NCBI GenBank assembly: GCA_034437075.1
Contig: DAOTVD010000284.1
Coordinates: 1 to 8,897 of the forward strand
Length of the DNA: 8,897 nt
Reading direction: 5' to 3'
DNA from: DAOTVD01 sp034437075
GTDB lineage: Bacteria; Chloroflexota; Anaerolineae; Aggregatilineales; J027
Below, piece by piece: positions 1-6,652 of the stretch (positions are counted from its first letter, which is position 1; each line of letters opens with the position of its first letter). Under the pieces are notes generated by a model that was not told where the DNA came from, ran no database searches, and saw only the letters and a program-made list of their open reading frames with translations. A program made the translations under genes and the position numbers.

Positions 1-1088
1 ATGCGCTCGCGGGTGAGGCCGAACTTCTGGCCAACTTCTTCCAAGGTATAACAACGTCCGTTTAGAAGCCCAAAGCGCAGGCGCAAAATGCGTGCTTCGC
101 GCTCGGATAATGTGCTCAGCACGGCTTCAATACGTTCATTTAATAAATTTTGATAAGAACTTTGGGGGGGGGTCAGCGTGTTGTGATCTTCAATAAAGTT
201 GCCAAGTTCGCTGTCTTCATCTTCGCCCACCGGATGTTCTAGGCTGAGGGGTCGCCAAGAAACTTTGAGCATCCATTGTACTTTGCGCGGGTCCATGTCC
301 ATAACTTCGGCAATTTCTTCGGCAGTGGGTTTGCAGCCATTTTCTTGCTCTAGCTGGCGTGCGACCTTATATAAGCGCCGGATGCGGTCGGACATATGCA
401 CAGGCACGCGAATGGTGCGGCCCTGGTCGGCAATCGCGCGGGTAATCGTCTGGCGAATCCACCAGGTCGCATAGGTGCTGAAGCGATAGCCGCGCGTATA
501 ATCAAATTTTTCCACGGCTTTCATTAACCCGAGGTTGCCCTCTTGGATGAGGTCTAGAAAGGGTACACCACGCGACATATATTTTTTGGCGATGCTGACC
601 ACCAGGCGGGTATTGGCTTTAATCAGATGATCGCGCGCGTCGTTCCCATCTTCGATCTGCCATAGCAGTGCATCATGTTCATCGGGGGTCAGCGTATCGG
701 CGGCAGCTTGCAGATGCTCGGCAGCATCGCGACCGGCTTCCATGCGTTTGGCCAGCGCGACTTCTTCTTCGTTGCTGAGTAAGGGTACGCGAGCCATTTC
801 TTTGAGATACAAGCCAATCGTATCATCCGATGAAACGTCGCTCAGGTCAAAATCATCATCCTCTTCAGGGTTGGCTTCTTCGTCTTCATCTTCTTCCATA
901 TCGAAGAAATCCAGATCATCATCATCTTCTTCTTCTTCGTTTGTTTCGGCTTTTTCTTTGAAGAGGGGCGATGCATCGAGGATGGTATGATCCTCATAAG
1001 TATGGTCGGGGGAACCCAAACTGCTGAACTCATCTGCGGGCATCAAGAGGTTCTCTGAGCCTGCTATGTAATCAGCCATATCAGCCAT
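1..1088 (-). CDS. rpoD: Principal-type RNA polymerase sigma-70 factor (C-terminus cut off by window edge)
   Basis: Directs RNA polymerase core to -35/-10 promoters. My translation from ATG at 1088 stays open for 362 codons to base 1, without frame breaks. Region 1.2 lies near residues 89-119 (DTIGLYLKEMARVPLLS). Region 2 (about 151-231) includes DLIQEGNLGLMKAVEKFD and FSTYATWWIRQTITRAI, the core-binding and -10-melting helices. Region 3 is near 232-300, and region 4 (about 315 onward) has RILRLRFGL and TLEEVGQKFGLTRER, the start of the -35 helix-turn-helix. Probably only about 20-30 residues are missing. The conserved region 1.1 is replaced by a short, very acidic stretch (23 Asp/Glu in residues 51-81). 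AAGGA at 1097-1101 sits 8 bases before the start and supports it over the second Met three codons in. It follows yceD by 20 bases, so the two are probably co-transcribed. Full regions 1.2-4 argue for a primary or close group 2 sigma, not an ECF type; which of these cannot be decided here. Confidence 0.95.
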   Translation of the reverse strand, partial: MADMADYIAGSENLLMPADEFSSLGSPDHTYEDHTILDASPLFKEKAETNEEEEDDDDLDFFDMEEDEDEEANPEEDDDFDLSDVSSDDTIGLYLKEMARVPLLSNEEEVALAKRMEAGRDAAEHLQAAADTLTPDEHDALLWQIEDGNDARDHLIKANTRLVVSIAKKYMSRGVPFLDLIQEGNLGLMKAVEKFDYTRGYRFSTYATWWIRQTITRAIADQGRTIRVPVHMSDRIRRLYKVARQLEQENGCKPTAEEIAEVMDMDPRKVQWMLKVSWRPLSLEHPVGEDEDSELGNFIEDHNTLTPPQSSYQNLLNERIEAVLSTLSEREARILRLRFGLLNGRCYTLEEVGQKFGLTRER

Positions 1089-1108
1089 AGTGGAAGTCCT
1101 TCAATGTC

Positions 1109-1660
1109 CTATTCATCATCGGGTGTTTCGTTTTGGAGTGCTAAGAGGGCCGCCCAGCGCGGGTCAATATTATCGTCTGGGCAATCACACGGGCCGTCAT
1201 TAAGATTCTTGCCACAGGTTGGGCATAATCCGAGGCAATCTGGTTGGCAAAAAAGCTGTTGGGGGTGGCTCACCATCGCTTCGGCACGAAGCAGGGGCGC
1301 CAAATCCAAAATATTGCTTTCTTTCACGGTAAATTCACTGGAATGTTCGTGAGGCGGTGTCGCAAATAGTTCTTCAATATGCAACGGGTAGTGGGCGACA
1401 AATTCTGTCAGGCAACGATTACAAGCTTCGCGCTGGGCGAAATCCAGAGTCCCTTGTACGAGGATGCCCTCCGACGTACGGGTGAGGCGCAAAACACCTT
1501 GCAGTCTTTCTGCAATCAGATCATCGCTAATTTTCAGGCGTTCGGGTACATCCAGGGGCAAATCGCGGTGAAACCCCGCCCCTTCTGCTAAGAGGAATCC
1601 GACATTGATTTTCAGCACGCGCGGGCTGATGTAGTGGCTCTCAGAATGTGACTTCGTCAC
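1109..1660 (-). CDS. yceD: YceD/DUF177 family protein (23S rRNA accumulation protein-like)
   Basis: A 183-residue member of the DUF177/YceD family, a cytosolic protein linked in other bacteria and plastids to 23S rRNA accumulation and large-subunit biogenesis; its biochemical activity is not settled. Visible hallmarks are C80-x2-C83 in ACNRCLTEF, an acidic middle, the Cys-rich segment C138, C142, C146, C149 (CLGLCPTCGKNLNDGPCDC) ending at C158/C160, and the terminal DPRWAALLALQ signature. The paired cysteines suggest a bound metal, but this is inference. The start is a GTG at 1660. AAAGG at 1673-1677 lies 12 bases upstream, somewhat far, so the exact start is moderately certain; no nearby in-frame ATG is a better choice. 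A strong promoter lies about 75 bases upstream. Downstream, where rpmF (ribosomal protein L32) normally sits, a sigma-70 gene begins after 20 bases. Confidence 0.92.
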   Translation of the reverse strand: MTKSHSESHYISPRVLKINVGFLLAEGAGFHRDLPLDVPERLKISDDLIAERLQGVLRLTRTSEGILVQGTLDFAQREACNRCLTEFVAHYPLHIEELFATPPHEHSSEFTVKESNILDLAPLLRAEAMVSHPQQLFCQPDCLGLCPTCGKNLNDGPCDCPDDNIDPRWAALLALQNETPDDE

Positions 1661-1667
1661 GTTGACA
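1648..1667 (-). promoter_or_regulatory. Alternative small hairpins covering the yceD GTG start codon
   Basis: On the minus strand the GTGAC that contains the start codon can pair with GTCAC just downstream (5-bp stem, GAA loop, 1648-1660). It can instead pair through UGAC with GTCA just upstream (4-bp stem, 1657-1667). The two pairings are mutually exclusive and both involve the start codon. This could tune initiation at a gene with a weak, distant Shine-Dalgarno. The stems are short and may be chance, so function is speculative. Confidence 0.25.
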
Positions 1668-1706
1668 ATGAACCTTTAATGCTTATCCGGTTAGTAAGGT
1701 TTTTGG

Positions 1707-1727
1707 TGTCAGTTTTTGTCACTGACA
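1707..1727. repeat. Perfect 7-bp inverted repeat at the yceD transcription start (candidate operator or leader hairpin)
   Basis: TGTCAGT (1707-1713) and ACTGACA (1721-1727) are perfect inverted copies around a 7-base loop. The repeat begins 8 bases downstream of the -10 box of the minus-strand promoter, so it overlaps or directly follows the expected start of transcription near 1729. That position suits a repressor operator or a 5' stabilising hairpin. No regulator gene lies nearby to name a binder. Confidence 0.45.
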
Positions 1728-1735
1728 TCTCAATC

Positions 1736-1764
1736 ATTGTATGATGTTGGTTCATAAGTGTCAA
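1736..1764 (-). promoter_or_regulatory. Near-consensus sigma-70 promoter driving yceD and the sigma factor gene
   Basis: On the minus strand the -35 box TTGACA (1759-1764) is a perfect match to consensus. The -10 box TACAAT (1736-1741) matches at five of six positions, and the spacer is exactly 17 bases. Transcription would begin near 1729, giving a leader of about 69 bases before the GTG of yceD. It is the best-scoring promoter by eye in the window and probably serves both yceD and the sigma gene. Confidence 0.75.
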
Positions 1765-1804
1765 CAATTGTCGCAAACCTTAAGCGCCAGATGAACGAAA
1801 TTTA

Positions 1805-1822
1805 AACCGAATTCAAACGGTT
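1805..1822 (-). terminator. Weak hairpin after the membrane-SpeE gene (possible terminator)
   Basis: Thirteen bases beyond the stop of the membrane-SpeE fusion the minus strand reads AACCG, eight bases, CGGTT, then TTTAAATTT-like AT-rich sequence. The five-pair stem is short and the U-tract is interrupted by A, so it would be a weak intrinsic terminator at best. It is the only hairpin seen between this gene and the next promoter. Confidence 0.25.
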
Positions 1823-1834
1823 AGGGGGTGGCGG

Positions 1835-4096
1835 TCAATTATTGAGATAATACTCATCCCTGGGGAATAGATCCGTGTTAATCATCTCGTCGGGATAATC
1901 GCGCGGCGTGTCCGGTGTCCAGCTATAACTGGCCGGTTGGATCATCTCGCGCATGGTTGGAATATCGACATGGGCTTGTTGCAAATATGCGATGACTTCT
2001 GGGTTGTCTAGCCTGGCCCGCACAGTGTCAGGGTTGTAATCGATAGGCTCGTTACTGCCCATCAACAAAATGCCAACCCGTGTAACATACGGAAACACGC
2101 TCACAAAGGTTGCTTCGGTGCGCGGGCTGGCGTTCCACTGTGCAGCCAAGCCCCCGGGTGCCAATTGACGGCGCACGGTTTCGAAATATTCACGCGAGTA
2201 CAACAACCCACTATGGGAAGAATAGGGCAAAATGGCATCCGCTTGGATGATGTCAAATTGAATATCACTTAATGCTAGCTGTTGGCGCCCATCGGCAACT
2301 GTGATCTGATTGCGCGGGGTGTTGAAAAAACGTTGCAAGTGGGGAATATCCCGGGTTCCTGCGTACTCACGCAGGACATCTAGCTCCGAGCCGATAATTT
2401 CGACTGCGCGCAACGTCTCTGTTTGCGAGTTCAAACCCAAAGTATAGGGCGTCCCTGTGGAACCAACCCCCACCACCATAATATTTTGCGGGTTCGGGTG
2501 CAGCAAGGCCGGTACCATACCCAGGTAGACATGTCCCGTCAGATAGGGAATCGTGCCCTGAAGGCGCCCATTAGCCAGGATAGCGCTTTGCTCATCCGTA
2601 GCGATAATGGCTGCGACGCCAGAGGCATCTTCCGCTACAAAGAAATCGTTAGCATCTTCGACGCTATGCAAGCGCATCCACAATGTATGCGCGTTAGGAA
2701 ACCCGATAAGCGCACCCAACAAGAGAACACTTAGCGCGCTTGCGGCCCAGCGCTGGCGCGGAAGCCGATAGCGGAAGCCTTCCCACACCAGAACCAGAAC
2801 GAAGCCAAGCCCCAACACGGTAATGATGCGTAACGCGGTAGCTGTATCCAGAAAATGCAGCAGCACCAAGCCTGTGAGGATACCGCCTAAGGTATTGCCC
2901 AAGATATTCGCCACTTCGGTCAGGCCGACCCGTTGCCCCACAACGGCGCTATCTGTTTGCACCGCCTTTTGCACAATCGGAAAGTAAAAGCCGATCATAA
3001 AACTGGGCGGTAGAATAATGATGCTCGGTAAGCCCAAATAGATCAACCATTGCAAGCGATTATCCGCAAAAGACGAGCTCAGTTGCGAACCTACATTCGT
3101 AATATAATCTGCCAGGGGATAGGTGTTGGCCGCCAGGCTCACGCCCCAAATAATGAGGAGTGAATAGAGCGCGATAGCGCCTTGCAGCCACAAAAAGAAG
3201 CGCCACGGATGCCGAATGCGCCCTACAAAGCGGGCCCCCACCAAGCTGCCAACCGCATCCCCGATAAGATAAAACGATAGCAAATGCGCAAACGTATACG
3301 CATTGGATTTTAGGGTTACATCCAGCACGCGAAACCAGATGATTTCCAGCGAAATCGCAATGAAACCCGATGTAAACACCAGCACACACCAACCCCATAC
3401 GATCGGCGGCACCTGCTGAAAGTTTAACCGAAAGCGCAGCGGCGCAGGCGGGCGGACGGGCGCAACTTGCGGTGCCAGGCGCCACGCCGCAAGCAAAGCA
3501 ATCAGCCCTACACTCAGGCTCATCGCCCCCCCGATATAAGCTGTATCTGCAAACCCGAACGTTCCCACCAGATACCAGCCCGTGATAATTGTCCCCAACC
3601 CCGCCCCTAAGGTATTCATGCCGTAAATGAGCGTAATGAGTGGCGCGGCATTTTCCACTTGCCGGACGATAGCCTTAGATAGCAGCGGCAACGAGAGCCC
3701 CATGAGCGTCGTCGGCAAAAGCAGGCTCAGGAACGCGACCAGCATGACCACGCCGAAGGAATCCGCCAGCGTCGTTTGCCATTCTTGAAAGAGGATGTCG
3801 TAGAACAATACCGGGCTAAAAAACGCGAAGCCGCCAATCGCCAGATTGCAAGCGCCGAAAACGAAGACGGCGCCTCGGCTGCTGAGGCGGTCAGCCAGCA
3901 CGCTCCCCACCAAACTGCCTACGCCCAACCCCCCCAGAAAAGCACTCGTAATGAGCGTCACGGAACGCACATCCGAGCCTGAAAACAGACCTAGCATGCG
4001 TTGCCATACCACTTGATATAACAAGGCGCTAAAACCCGTGAAGAAAACAGTTATAGCCAGCAGCAATAAAAAGCGACGCGCGGATGTGGTCGTCAT
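1835..4096 (-). CDS. Multispanning membrane protein fused to a spermidine-synthase-like domain
   Basis: A 753-residue fusion. Residues 1-470 are strongly hydrophobic with about 12-13 predicted helices, near 8-30, 44-67, 75-98, 115-140, 152-180, 188-206, 231-256, 267-290, 298-322, 348-374, 394-416, 420-440 and 451-467, resembling an MFS-type or spermidine-synthase-associated transporter domain. Residues about 480-690 form a Rossmann-like spermidine synthase domain: glycine motif VGVGSTGT (542-549), acidic E566 in AVEIIGSELD, ADGRQQL (601-607), and LLYSREYFETVRRQLAPGGL (631-650). The position of the catalytic aspartate pair reads QADAILPYSS (618-627) instead of the D-x-x-D-P type seen in true aminopropyltransferases, so polyamine synthesis is doubtful; a different methylthioadenosine- or SAM-related ligand, or binding only, is possible. 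The start ATG at 4096 has AGAGG four bases upstream. It stands alone, divergent from the hydrolase gene. The fold is confident; substrate and reaction are unknown. Confidence 0.88.
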   Translation of the reverse strand: MTTTSARRFLLLLAITVFFTGFSALLYQVVWQRMLGLFSGSDVRSVTLITSAFLGGLGVGSLVGSVLADRLSSRGAVFVFGACNLAIGGFAFFSPVLFYDILFQEWQTTLADSFGVVMLVAFLSLLLPTTLMGLSLPLLSKAIVRQVENAAPLITLIYGMNTLGAGLGTIITGWYLVGTFGFADTAYIGGAMSLSVGLIALLAAWRLAPQVAPVRPPAPLRFRLNFQQVPPIVWGWCVLVFTSGFIAISLEIIWFRVLDVTLKSNAYTFAHLLSFYLIGDAVGSLVGARFVGRIRHPWRFFLWLQGAIALYSLLIIWGVSLAANTYPLADYITNVGSQLSSSFADNRLQWLIYLGLPSIIILPPSFMIGFYFPIVQKAVQTDSAVVGQRVGLTEVANILGNTLGGILTGLVLLHFLDTATALRIITVLGLGFVLVLVWEGFRYRLPRQRWAASALSVLLLGALIGFPNAHTLWMRLHSVEDANDFFVAEDASGVAAIIATDEQSAILANGRLQGTIPYLTGHVYLGMVPALLHPNPQNIMVVGVGSTGTPYTLGLNSQTETLRAVEIIGSELDVLREYAGTRDIPHLQRFFNTPRNQITVADGRQQLALSDIQFDIIQADAILPYSSHSGLLYSREYFETVRRQLAPGGLAAQWNASPRTEATFVSVFPYVTRVGILLMGSNEPIDYNPDTVRARLDNPEVIAYLQQAHVDIPTMREMIQPASYSWTPDTPRDYPDEMINTDLFPRDEYYLNN

Positions 4097-4141
4097 ATGG
4101 CCTCTAGGGTTCTATGGTGTCGTAATGATGCAAGAAGGGCT

Positions 4142-4170
4142 ATCATAAACTCAGAAAATTCTTTTTTCAA
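4142..4170 (-). promoter_or_regulatory. Sigma-70 promoter for the membrane-SpeE fusion gene
   Basis: On the minus strand TTGAAA (4165-4170) and TATGAT (4142-4147) are separated by exactly 17 bases, each matching consensus at five of six positions. The expected start near 4135 gives a leader of about 39 bases. It lies in the 88-base divergent region shared with the hydrolase gene, for which no comparable plus-strand promoter was found. Confidence 0.6.
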
Positions 4171-4184
4171 TCTTGGTATCGCTT

Positions 4185-4946
4185 ATGCCTTATGTCTCAA
4201 CCGATTATGGCCGCCTCTTTGTGACCGACCGTTCTGGAGATGCGCCGCCCCTGCTGTTGATCCATGGCGCGGGGAGCGACCATCTGTCTTGGTCGGCACC
4301 GTTGCGGCGTTTGCCGGGGCGCCGCGTACTAGCCCCGGATTTACCCGGCCATGGGCGCTCGGCGGGCGATGCCCAAGCCGATGTCATGCCCTACGCAAAC
4401 GCGGTCATTGCGTTGCTGGATGCGCTGGCGGTTCCTAAAGCCATCATCGCGGGGCATAGTATGGGCGGCGCGATTGCCCAGACGCTCGCGCTAGATCATT
4501 CCGAACGGGTAGCCGGGCTGATTCTGGTGACCACCGGGGCGCGCTTGCCAGTCAATCCACAGATTTTGCAAACCGTTCATGCCGATTCAGCGCAGGTGGT
4601 CGAATGGATTACCAAATGGGCTTGGGCACCCGATGCACCCGCCGATATGCGCGCCTTGGGGCGGCAAGCCCTGATGCAGGTATCGCCACAGGTCTTATAC
4701 GCGGATTATCTGGCGTGTGACCGCTTTGATATACGCGCGCGGCTAGGCGAGATCACCGCCCCGACGCTGGTGATTGGTGGCGAATTAGATAAAATGACCC
4801 CGCCCAAATTTAGCCATACGCTTGCCACGGGGATTCCCGGCGCCGAATTGCGGATTATCCCTGGTGGCGGACATTATGTGGTGCTAGAGCAACCCGATAC
4901 CGTAACAAATATCGTCAAAACCTGGCTAGAGGAGCGCGATTCATGA
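4185..4946 (+). CDS. Alpha/beta-fold hydrolase
   Basis: A 253-residue cytosolic hydrolase with the complete catalytic set. The oxyanion-hole motif is LLLIHGAG (23-30), the lid-side motif PDLPGHGRS (51-59), the nucleophile elbow GHSMGG (90-95) with Ser92, the acid Asp202 in GGELDKMTP, and His230 in PGGGHYVVLEQP. The length is typical of esterase, lactonase or C-C hydrolase members, and the substrate cannot be read from the sequence. No signal peptide is present. I place the start at ATG 4185; a TTG four codons earlier (4173) is in frame, but neither has a clear Shine-Dalgarno. The stop overlaps the next gene's start by four bases (ATGA), so the two are translationally coupled, with def following after a short gap. 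Confidence 0.93.
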   Translation: MPYVSTDYGRLFVTDRSGDAPPLLLIHGAGSDHLSWSAPLRRLPGRRVLAPDLPGHGRSAGDAQADVMPYANAVIALLDALAVPKAIIAGHSMGGAIAQTLALDHSERVAGLILVTTGARLPVNPQILQTVHADSAQVVEWITKWAWAPDAPADMRALGRQALMQVSPQVLYADYLACDRFDIRARLGEITAPTLVIGGELDKMTPPKFSHTLATGIPGAELRIIPGGGHYVVLEQPDTVTNIVKTWLEERDS

Positions 4947-5386
4947 AAGCGATTACCCGTTACGTGGCACAACAAGCGCTAGAAGAAGGCCGTCAACGCT
5001 TTAACGCCAGCTTGTTTCGGTCGCATGTCCATGTATTCAAGATTCAAGACCCCAACACGGTTTTCATCCGCGCTAGTCGGTGCCGGATTATCGTGGCCTA
5101 TCATCCGCTCGATCAAGTCGAACTCCATGCGCACTTATACAACGCTTTTGGGCTACAGTTCGTCACCGAACAAGATGCAGATGGCGTTTACATTGTCGCC
5201 TTACGGCGGCGGTTGGTTGGGCGCTTCTCGCGCGCGGAGTTTATGCTGCGCGTGCCTCGCTATGCCAATCTGATTTTTAACCTGTCCCCCGGCGCTGTGC
5301 TGCTAGATGAATTCCAGGGGCGTTTGACGCTCCCCCCCCTGCCTGCCGAAACGAATGGTCTGCCACATCTTGCCGAAGGGCGATAA
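4943..5386 (+). CDS. Uncharacterised 147-residue protein coupled to the hydrolase
   Basis: I do not recognise this family with certainty. The 147-residue product has no signal peptide or membrane helix. Its N-terminus (1-30) is helical and polar (ITRYVAQQALEEGRQRF); the rest looks beta-rich, with Arg-rich patches (ALRRRLVGRFSR). The segment LRVPRYANLIFNLSPGAVLL and the following GRLTLPP recall the short beta-repeats of DUF4097-type putative adhesin domains, where a Val-Pro-hydrophobic start leads to repeated Gly turns; this likeness is by eye only. It starts on the ATGA that ends the alpha/beta hydrolase gene and stops 32 bases before def, so it probably belongs to that operon. It reads as a real gene because of the start/stop overlap and the coherent codon usage in this frame. 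Confidence 0.75.
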   Translation: MKAITRYVAQQALEEGRQRFNASLFRSHVHVFKIQDPNTVFIRASRCRIIVAYHPLDQVELHAHLYNAFGLQFVTEQDADGVYIVALRRRLVGRFSRAEFMLRVPRYANLIFNLSPGAVLLDEFQGRLTLPPLPAETNGLPHLAEGR

Positions 5387-5418
5387 AATAGACCATAGTA
5401 TAGGAACGAGGACAGACC

Positions 5419-5976
5419 ATGAGCTTACGAGAGATTATTACCCCCACCAACCCGACCCTACGCAAGAAAGCCCTCAAGATAAACAACGTCAAAGATGCAC
5501 GTTTGCAAATCTTGATTGATGATATGGTCGAAACCATGCTAAAGGCCCCTGGGGTCGGCTTAGCCGCCCCACAAGTGGCTGTGTCGCAGCGCGTCATCGT
5601 CGTGCGCCTGCCGGATGATGACGACGCGCGCGACGAATTTGGCGACGAGGCGGGCGTCCTGTACGTGGTCATTAACCCGGAAATCGTGCGCGCCTCCGAT
5701 GATATGGTCGAAGGCGTCGAGGGTTGCTTATCAATCCCTGGTTTTATGGGCACGGTAGACCGGCACGAGCGCGTAACCATCAAAGGCTTAGACCGCCAGG
5801 GCAAGCCGCTCCGCATCAAGGCCGAGGGCTGGCTGGCGCGCGTCTTCCAGCATGAGATTGATCATTTAGATGGCGTGTTGTTCATCGACAAAGCCAATGA
5901 GGTATGGAAAGTTGGCGAAGAACCAGATGAAGCCGAACATAGCAACCAAGCCGGACAAGAAGAACCGCTCAATTAA
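5419..5976 (+). CDS. def: Peptide deformylase
   Basis: Removes the N-formyl group from the initiator methionine of nascent proteins at the ribosome. All three family motifs are intact: GVGLAAPQ (45-52), EGCLS (101-105) and HEIDH (145-149). Cys103, His145 and His149 would hold the catalytic metal (usually Fe2+) and Glu146 act as general base. At 185 residues it is of ordinary length. Oddities are an acidic insert near 66-78 (PDDDDARDEFGDEAG) and a polar acidic C-terminal tail after residue 166. GAGGA at 5408-5412 sits six bases before the ATG and fixes the start. It is the last gene of a plus-strand set with the hydrolase and the unknown protein. The usual partner fmt (methionyl-tRNA formyltransferase) is not next to it. 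Its last eight bases overlap the end of the convergent TiaS-like gene. Confidence 0.97.
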   Translation: MSLREIITPTNPTLRKKALKINNVKDARLQILIDDMVETMLKAPGVGLAAPQVAVSQRVIVVRLPDDDDARDEFGDEAGVLYVVINPEIVRASDDMVEGVEGCLSIPGFMGTVDRHERVTIKGLDRQGKPLRIKAEGWLARVFQHEIDHLDGVLFIDKANEVWKVGEEPDEAEHSNQAGQEEPLN

Positions 5977-6652
5977 CCTTCAGCGGCAACCAATAATCAT
6001 CGCCTGGCGCGACTATCAGCACCGGGCGATGATCGCGCCGCGCGGGACGCACCTTATCCGCCAAAACCAAACCCTGTTCGATCACCGCGCCATCCAAGGT
6101 TTGCACCCGGGCGATGCCCGCCGCCTGTAACGTTTCCACGGAACATACCCCGCTGAGCTCGCGGATAGCCCCCACGATGATATAACGCCCATCCGCCCCA
6201 CTGGCCGCAAGACCCACCGCTGCCAACGCGCCAATGACGCCGTCCTGCGTGCCGCCCAGGCCATAGAGCAAAATATGATGTCGGGCCGCTAGCGCGCGCG
6301 CTTCATCTTGGGTGAGCAGTTCGCGCTGTGCACGTTGCCCAAACGAGATCACCGACGGCGGAATGGACTCGCCCACCGCCAACCCAGGATCACTGCCAGA
6401 CACAAAATGCGCGCGCATGATGGCCCTGACAGTTTCTGCCAAAGTTGCCGGGGGCGTATCACCCTCCACCAGCAGACACGCGCTGCTGTTTTTGGCCGTC
6501 ATCGGCACCCGCGCATCGCCTTCTAGCAGTTGATGCCGCACAACAGCGACCGCCTCGGTTTGGGCTGCCAATTCCGCTGCGATAAGACGCGCCAGGTGAC
6601 CTGTCCCCGGCGCGCCGACGACATCCGTATCATCAATACCGATGAAAATCAT
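5969..6652 (-). CDS. TiaS-like protein (TCKD-type kinase plus ferredoxin-like domain), short bacterial form
   Basis: A 227-residue protein resembling the N-terminal half of archaeal TiaS, the enzyme that uses ATP to attach agmatine to the wobble cytidine of tRNA-Ile2. Visible signatures are the opening MIFIGIDDTD (acidic D7, D8, D10) with GTGHLARL, then NSSACLLV (55-62), SGSDPGLAV (85-93) and GTQDGVIGALAAVGL (134-148); the last matches the G-x-IGALAAIG segment of TiaS. The OB-fold and zinc-ribbon parts that hold tRNA in TiaS are absent, and bacteria normally use TilS for this tRNA, so a tRNA role is unlikely. An ATP-dependent phosphotransfer activity is an inference. Its ATG lies in the stop of the upstream MoSto-like gene (ATGA), with AAAGG directly abutting the ATG, so translation probably depends on coupling. 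The shared job of the pair is unknown. Confidence 0.8.
   Translation of the reverse strand: MIFIGIDDTDVVGAPGTGHLARLIAAELAAQTEAVAVVRHQLLEGDARVPMTAKNSSACLLVEGDTPPATLAETVRAIMRAHFVSGSDPGLAVGESIPPSVISFGQRAQRELLTQDEARALAARHHILLYGLGGTQDGVIGALAAVGLAASGADGRYIIVGAIRELSGVCSVETLQAAGIARVQTLDGAVIEQGLVLADKVRPARRDHRPVLIVAPGDDYWLPLKVN

Noticed and set aside
897..950. Possible microsatellite of TTC/ATC triplets
   Set aside because: Fully explained as codons for the Glu/Asp tract, with mixed triplets rather than a clean tandem repeat.
742..1033. Ser-rich (plus strand) and Lys/Met-rich (minus strand) reading frames
   Set aside because: They are out-of-frame readings of the GAA/GAT repeats that encode the acidic tract of the sigma factor; the composition is an artefact.
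3060..3485. A 141-codon minus-strand frame inside the membrane-SpeE gene
   Set aside because: It lies in another frame of a clearly coding, continuous 753-residue gene and has no domain-like sequence.
4118..4146. Plus-strand promoter for the hydrolase using TATCAT at 4141
   Set aside because: The -10-like box has no acceptable -35 partner (TGTCGT at the right spacing), and the same bases are better explained as part of the minus-strand promoter.
4097..4438. A 113-codon plus-strand frame beginning just upstream of the hydrolase
   Set aside because: It overlaps the well-supported hydrolase in a different frame, is rich in Arg, Cys and Trp without motifs, and stops inside it.
5277..5819. A 180-codon minus-strand frame opposite def
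   Set aside because: Def has all its catalytic motifs on the plus strand; the opposite frame is Ser/Arg-rich shadow sequence.
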